Below, in pieces: positions 61,536-64,000 of a stretch of DNA of 64,000 nt. The stretch's first letter is position 1, and each line of letters starts with the position of its first letter. The translations under genes were made by a program, and so were the position numbers. The notes under the pieces are model-generated. The model worked only from the letters and a program-made list of their open reading frames with translations. It had not been told where the DNA came from and ran no database searches. Where the stretch lies: assembly GCA_922989275.2 (NCBI GenBank), contig OV277867.1, positions 9,734,001 to 9,798,000 on the forward strand. The letters are read 5' to 3'. Source of the DNA: Gari tellinella (taxonomy: Eukaryota > Mollusca > Bivalvia > Cardiida > Psammobiidae).

Positions 61536-62729
61536 TACAGTGGAGAAAACGTTCTTCTTTCCCGTTTAAGGGTGTATCAATGTCATGACTTTGGGAAACT
61601 TTCAAAGTATATGAAAACACTCTATGATGGTTTTGTATTGAAGAGCTATTTAAGATGAATGAAAAAATAGAAAAAGTGTACATTTTGGTGAACAACAGTT
61701 GGCTCTACGGCCATGTAAAATTTACCCCACCCACTTCCTCTTATTTTGTCCATTTCAAACAGCCCGCTTCAATAAAATCCATTTTAAATGAAAACAAATA
61801 TGATAATTTGGTTTTGTGTTATTCATTTCCTATCTATGGTAGTATTTCTTCATACAAAAACTAATTTAAGAAAAAAAAGGCACCAAATATGAAATTTATA
61901 AAGCTCTAAATAGCATCGATATGGTACTTTTTTTTAAATTTTGTAAGGGGAGATAACTCTTTTTACTTTAATAACTCAAAATTTTCAACACTGACCTTTC
62001 AATTTCTTTTCATATTTTGAACTGCCTTAACATGGGCTTTCATCTGGTAGAATATAAGAAAAAGTTAAATACTAGAACTATTTCATTTTCAAACTTTTTT
62101 ACTTTTTTTCATAAAATAAAAAATCTAATAAAATCATGCCCTATACAAAGCATATTTTTGATATTCAAGGATCGATATTGTTCAAACCTGGTGCCTGCTT
62201 TGTCTAAATTTGGTTTCTATATGTGAAAATACCACCATAGACATGAAATAAATAATGGAAACCCAAATTATCATGTTTGTTTTGTTTCGAAATAAATTTT
62301 ACTGAAGCTTGTACCCTGAATGGGTAAAATTTGAAAAAAAAGTCCAAATTTGACATACCTTTTTCAAATCGCTGTAGCTCAAAAACAAGGACACCACCAT
62401 ATATTTTTTTTTTCATTTTTTCATTCATCATAAACAGCTCTTCCAAAAAAACAATGTTAGAAAAAAAGTTAAATACTTTGAAAAAAGGGCTTATGACATT
62501 GATACACCCTTAAACGCAAACGTACGCAAACGCAAAGCACTAAAACGTAGAAAAGAACAACTTTTGGACAATTCTGATAAGTCATGTTTATGTTGGTGGC
62601 AAACAGTTTGGAGCCTGATCAGACGCCGGGTTACCCGGCGTCTGATCTGGCTCCAAACTGTTTGTATGGGAAATAATAGTTTTAGCGTAAACGCGTTTAT
62701 TGGGAAAGAATAACAGATTCTCCACTGTA
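61536..62729 (+). mobile_element. Family A element split by a 940-bp insert
   Basis: Outer ends TACAGTGGAGAAAACG and CAGATTCTCCACTGTA. The insertion lies in the left arm after CCCGTTTAA. Removing the insert and one TTAA restores CCCGTTTAAACGCAAACG and a length of exactly 250 bp. Mixed end subtypes. Confidence 0.97.
61570..62509. mobile_element. 940-bp TTAA-flanked foldback element
   Basis: Target duplication TTAA at 61566-61569 and 62510-62513. Termini GGGTGTATCAATGTCATGAC and ATGACATTGATACACCC are inverted repeats. The arms are long and diverged: the left arm on plus (NENKYDNLVLCYSFPIYG) and the right arm on minus (SKQNKHDNLGFHYLFHVYGG) give similar translations, showing that the inverted repeat extends roughly 300 bp. 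TTAA duplication is typical of piggyBac-type transposition; no transposase present. Confidence 0.9.
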
Positions 62730-62766
62730 AGAAAAGTTTCCAGTGTTATTCCTGACGCTAACAGTG

Positions 62767-63012
62767 CAGGGGCCCGTTTCATTAAACTTCATACGACAAA
62801 AACGGTCGTAAGTCAAAACTTTAAAATACATTAAATTCATGATTTCTCTATCTAATCCTTTCTTGTGACATATCTTTGAAATCGTCTTTTAAGACGATTT
62901 CAAAGAGATGTCACACGAAAGGATTAGATGGAGAAGTGAATCATAATTGAGACTTTTATAATCTGTCTTACGATAACATTTGTCGTACGATGTTTTATGA
63001 AACAGGCCCCAG
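62767..63012. mobile_element. Family F element
   Basis: CAGGGGCCCGTTTCATTAAA to TTTTATGAAACAGGCCCCAG. Stem GAAATCGTCTTTTAAGACGA continues TTTCAAAGAGATGTCAC; 37 bp after the preceding family A copy. Confidence 0.92.
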
Positions 63013-63430
63013 ATCGCAGTCAGAAGGTGCCTGATTTAGTACTCTGACTAGAACAAACACTGTTAGTCAGTGAACTTGTACGTCGGCACTCTTAACTTGG
63101 AGCGGGAAATAACAAAAGGAATCGAGAATATCACCATGATATTTTATACCATCCTATTTGCAGTCGTAGCTCATGATGTAGGAAAATATTCAATTCAATA
63201 AGTTCTCACCGAAGGAAAGGCGGTGGCCCCGTTTTTCTTAATGTTTAATTTTGATAAGTTGAACGTTTGGACAGAATTTTGACGAATGAGGAATAAGAGA
63301 CGAGGTTATGTCCTTCAAGTAGGGGTATGTTGTCAAAATCTAGCGCCATAAGTTCAAACACGACTTAGTACAATGCTATAGACGTTCTTTTTTTCTTAAA
63401 AGAAACACGTTCATAATGAAATCCCTATGT
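63013..63430. other. Gap without a supported gene
   Basis: Nothing recognised. Confidence 0.4.
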
Positions 63431-63612
63431 CCACTACAAAAAGGTTAAAACCAGATCAGACGGCTGATCTGATTCCAAATTGTTTATTAATTTTAGATCA
63501 AAGTCTACAATTTACTTTTCGACAAGTTCCCATCTTCTACATTTCCTTCAATTGCGTTTGTATTTAGTTTCGTTCATTGAACTTCTAACTGGAAATAATG
63601 TCTTTTCCACTC
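63431..63612 (-). mobile_element. Family A element, degraded right part
   Basis: AACCAGATCAGACGGCTGAT, CTGATTCCAAATTGTTTATT, CCATCTTCTACATTTCCTTC, AATTGCGTTTGTATTTAG and TGTCTTTTCCACTCT. Confidence 0.55.
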
Positions 63613-63730
63613 TCTCTTATAACCAGGAAATAAAACGATAAAACACAGCATTGCACAAGCAATTACCTGCCAATATTTCCCCGCTTCTTCCTGCGATCTT
63701 GGAACATTATACAGAACGTAATGATACATG

Positions 63731-63993
63731 TACAGTGGAGAAAACGTTATTCTTTCCCAATAAACGCGTTTACGCTAAAACGTTTATTTCCACTGTAACC
63801 CGGCGTCTGATCTGGCTCCAAACTGTTTGCCACCAAGATAAACATGAATAATCAGTTGTACTTTTCTACGTTATAGTACTTTGCGTTTGCGTTTCGTTTG
63901 CGTTTAAACCCGGCCTCTGAACTGTTTGCACTGCAAATAATAGTTTTAGCGTAAACGCATTTATTGGGAAAGAATAACAGATTCTCCACTGTA
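63731..63993. mobile_element. Family A chimera with two identical-type arms
   Basis: Left end AAAACG and CCAATAAACGCGTTTACGC; right end GCGTAAACGCATTTATTGGG and CAGATT. Both outer arms are of the AATAAACGCG kind, whereas every intact copy has one of each kind. The GTTTAAACG arm (TTGCGTTTCGTTTGCGTTTA) is internal, followed by a second half-core. Several joins look like recombination between opposite-facing copies. Confidence 0.9.
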
Positions 63994-64000
63994 TGGAGCC

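Noticed and set aside
5460..62782. Many 60-135 aa ORFs with the recurring peptide VWSQIRRRVTRRLIRLQ and HQDKHELSELSKS
   Set aside because: They are the six-frame translation of the family A palindrome, appear on both strands, and stop or start at its ends. The repeated 'protein' is a by-product of repeated non-coding DNA.
1..64000. Bacterial features (operons, ribosome binding sites, terminators, origins)
   Set aside because: Splice-site-bounded exons, LINE fragments, tRNA-derived repeats and MITEs show a eukaryotic genome; stem-loops here are transposon hairpins, not terminators.

Overview
This window looks like a piece of nuclear genome from an invertebrate animal, most likely a bivalve mollusc. 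That assignment rests on memory: the AGCTCACCTGAG-ended repeat with ~160 bp internal monomers, the dispersed repeat at 43.5 kb and the tRNA-derived SINE remnants resemble sequences I associate with bivalves. It was not checked against any database. There are no operons, no long open reading frames and no bacterial signals. The sequence is AT-rich and consists mostly of transposable-element debris.

Protein-coding content is thin. Three short exons on the + strand (5283-5426, 8880-9032, 11889-11998) have good splice sites and compatible phases (1-1, 1-1, 1-0). The second reads like part of a von Willebrand factor A-type fold. They are probably neighbouring exons of one gene whose introns are filled with repeats. 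A further exon-like stretch (29228-29312) ends in a stop overlapping AATAAA. Two small candidate first exons lie downstream of a CpG-containing, NRF1/ETS-like stretch near 38.0-38.6 kb. Everything else that looks coding is a broken non-LTR retrotransposon: a RTE/endonuclease-RT type element on the - strand at 0.85-3.65 kb, and C-terminal RT pieces at 5.96-6.66 kb (+) and 27.4-27.8 kb (-).

The dominant content is miniature inverted-repeat elements. I use these working names. Family A: TA-flanked, CAGTGGAG ends, ~250 bp, about 30 complete or near-complete copies plus a dozen fragments. Family C: TTAACCCTTT ends, ~215-250 bp. Family D: CAGTARAACCTCTC ends, ~210 bp. Family E: CGTTGAACTTC / CAGTCGAACTTC ends, one copy. 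Family F: CAGGGGCCCGTTTC ends, ~245 bp. Family G: TAGGTTAGACCATGGTTG ends. Family H: an AAAGCAG hairpin. Family I: CAGCACTCCCTCTC ends, ~350 bp. Family K: a ~130 bp repeat seen three times. Family L: AGCTCACCTGAG ends, 1.3-1.6 kb, with internal tandem monomers.

Layout: 0-3.65 kb 24-bp tandem repeat and a LINE interrupted by a 1.26 kb element; 3.65-5.0 kb family L; 5.2-12 kb three exons interleaved with A, D, H, I, G and a 533 bp foldback; 12-30.1 kb dense A copies with C, D, F, G, I; 30.1-41.35 kb free of complete A copies but holding a second, inverted family L copy, paired tRNA-derived repeats and several tandem arrays; 41.35-64 kb dense A, C, F, H again, including informative nested insertions.

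The most notable pattern is that families with unrelated termini (A, C, I, and one F variant) share the same kind of inner stem, GCAAACAGTTTGGA...GATCAGACGCCG and its complement, while D and H share another (ACTTAAAGCA...GAAAGT). This looks like a set of DNA elements whose ends and hairpin cores have been exchanged. Nested copies give a partial chronology: L and the 1.26 kb element in the LINE, A into I, A into a tandem duplication, and a TTAA-flanked 940 bp foldback into A.
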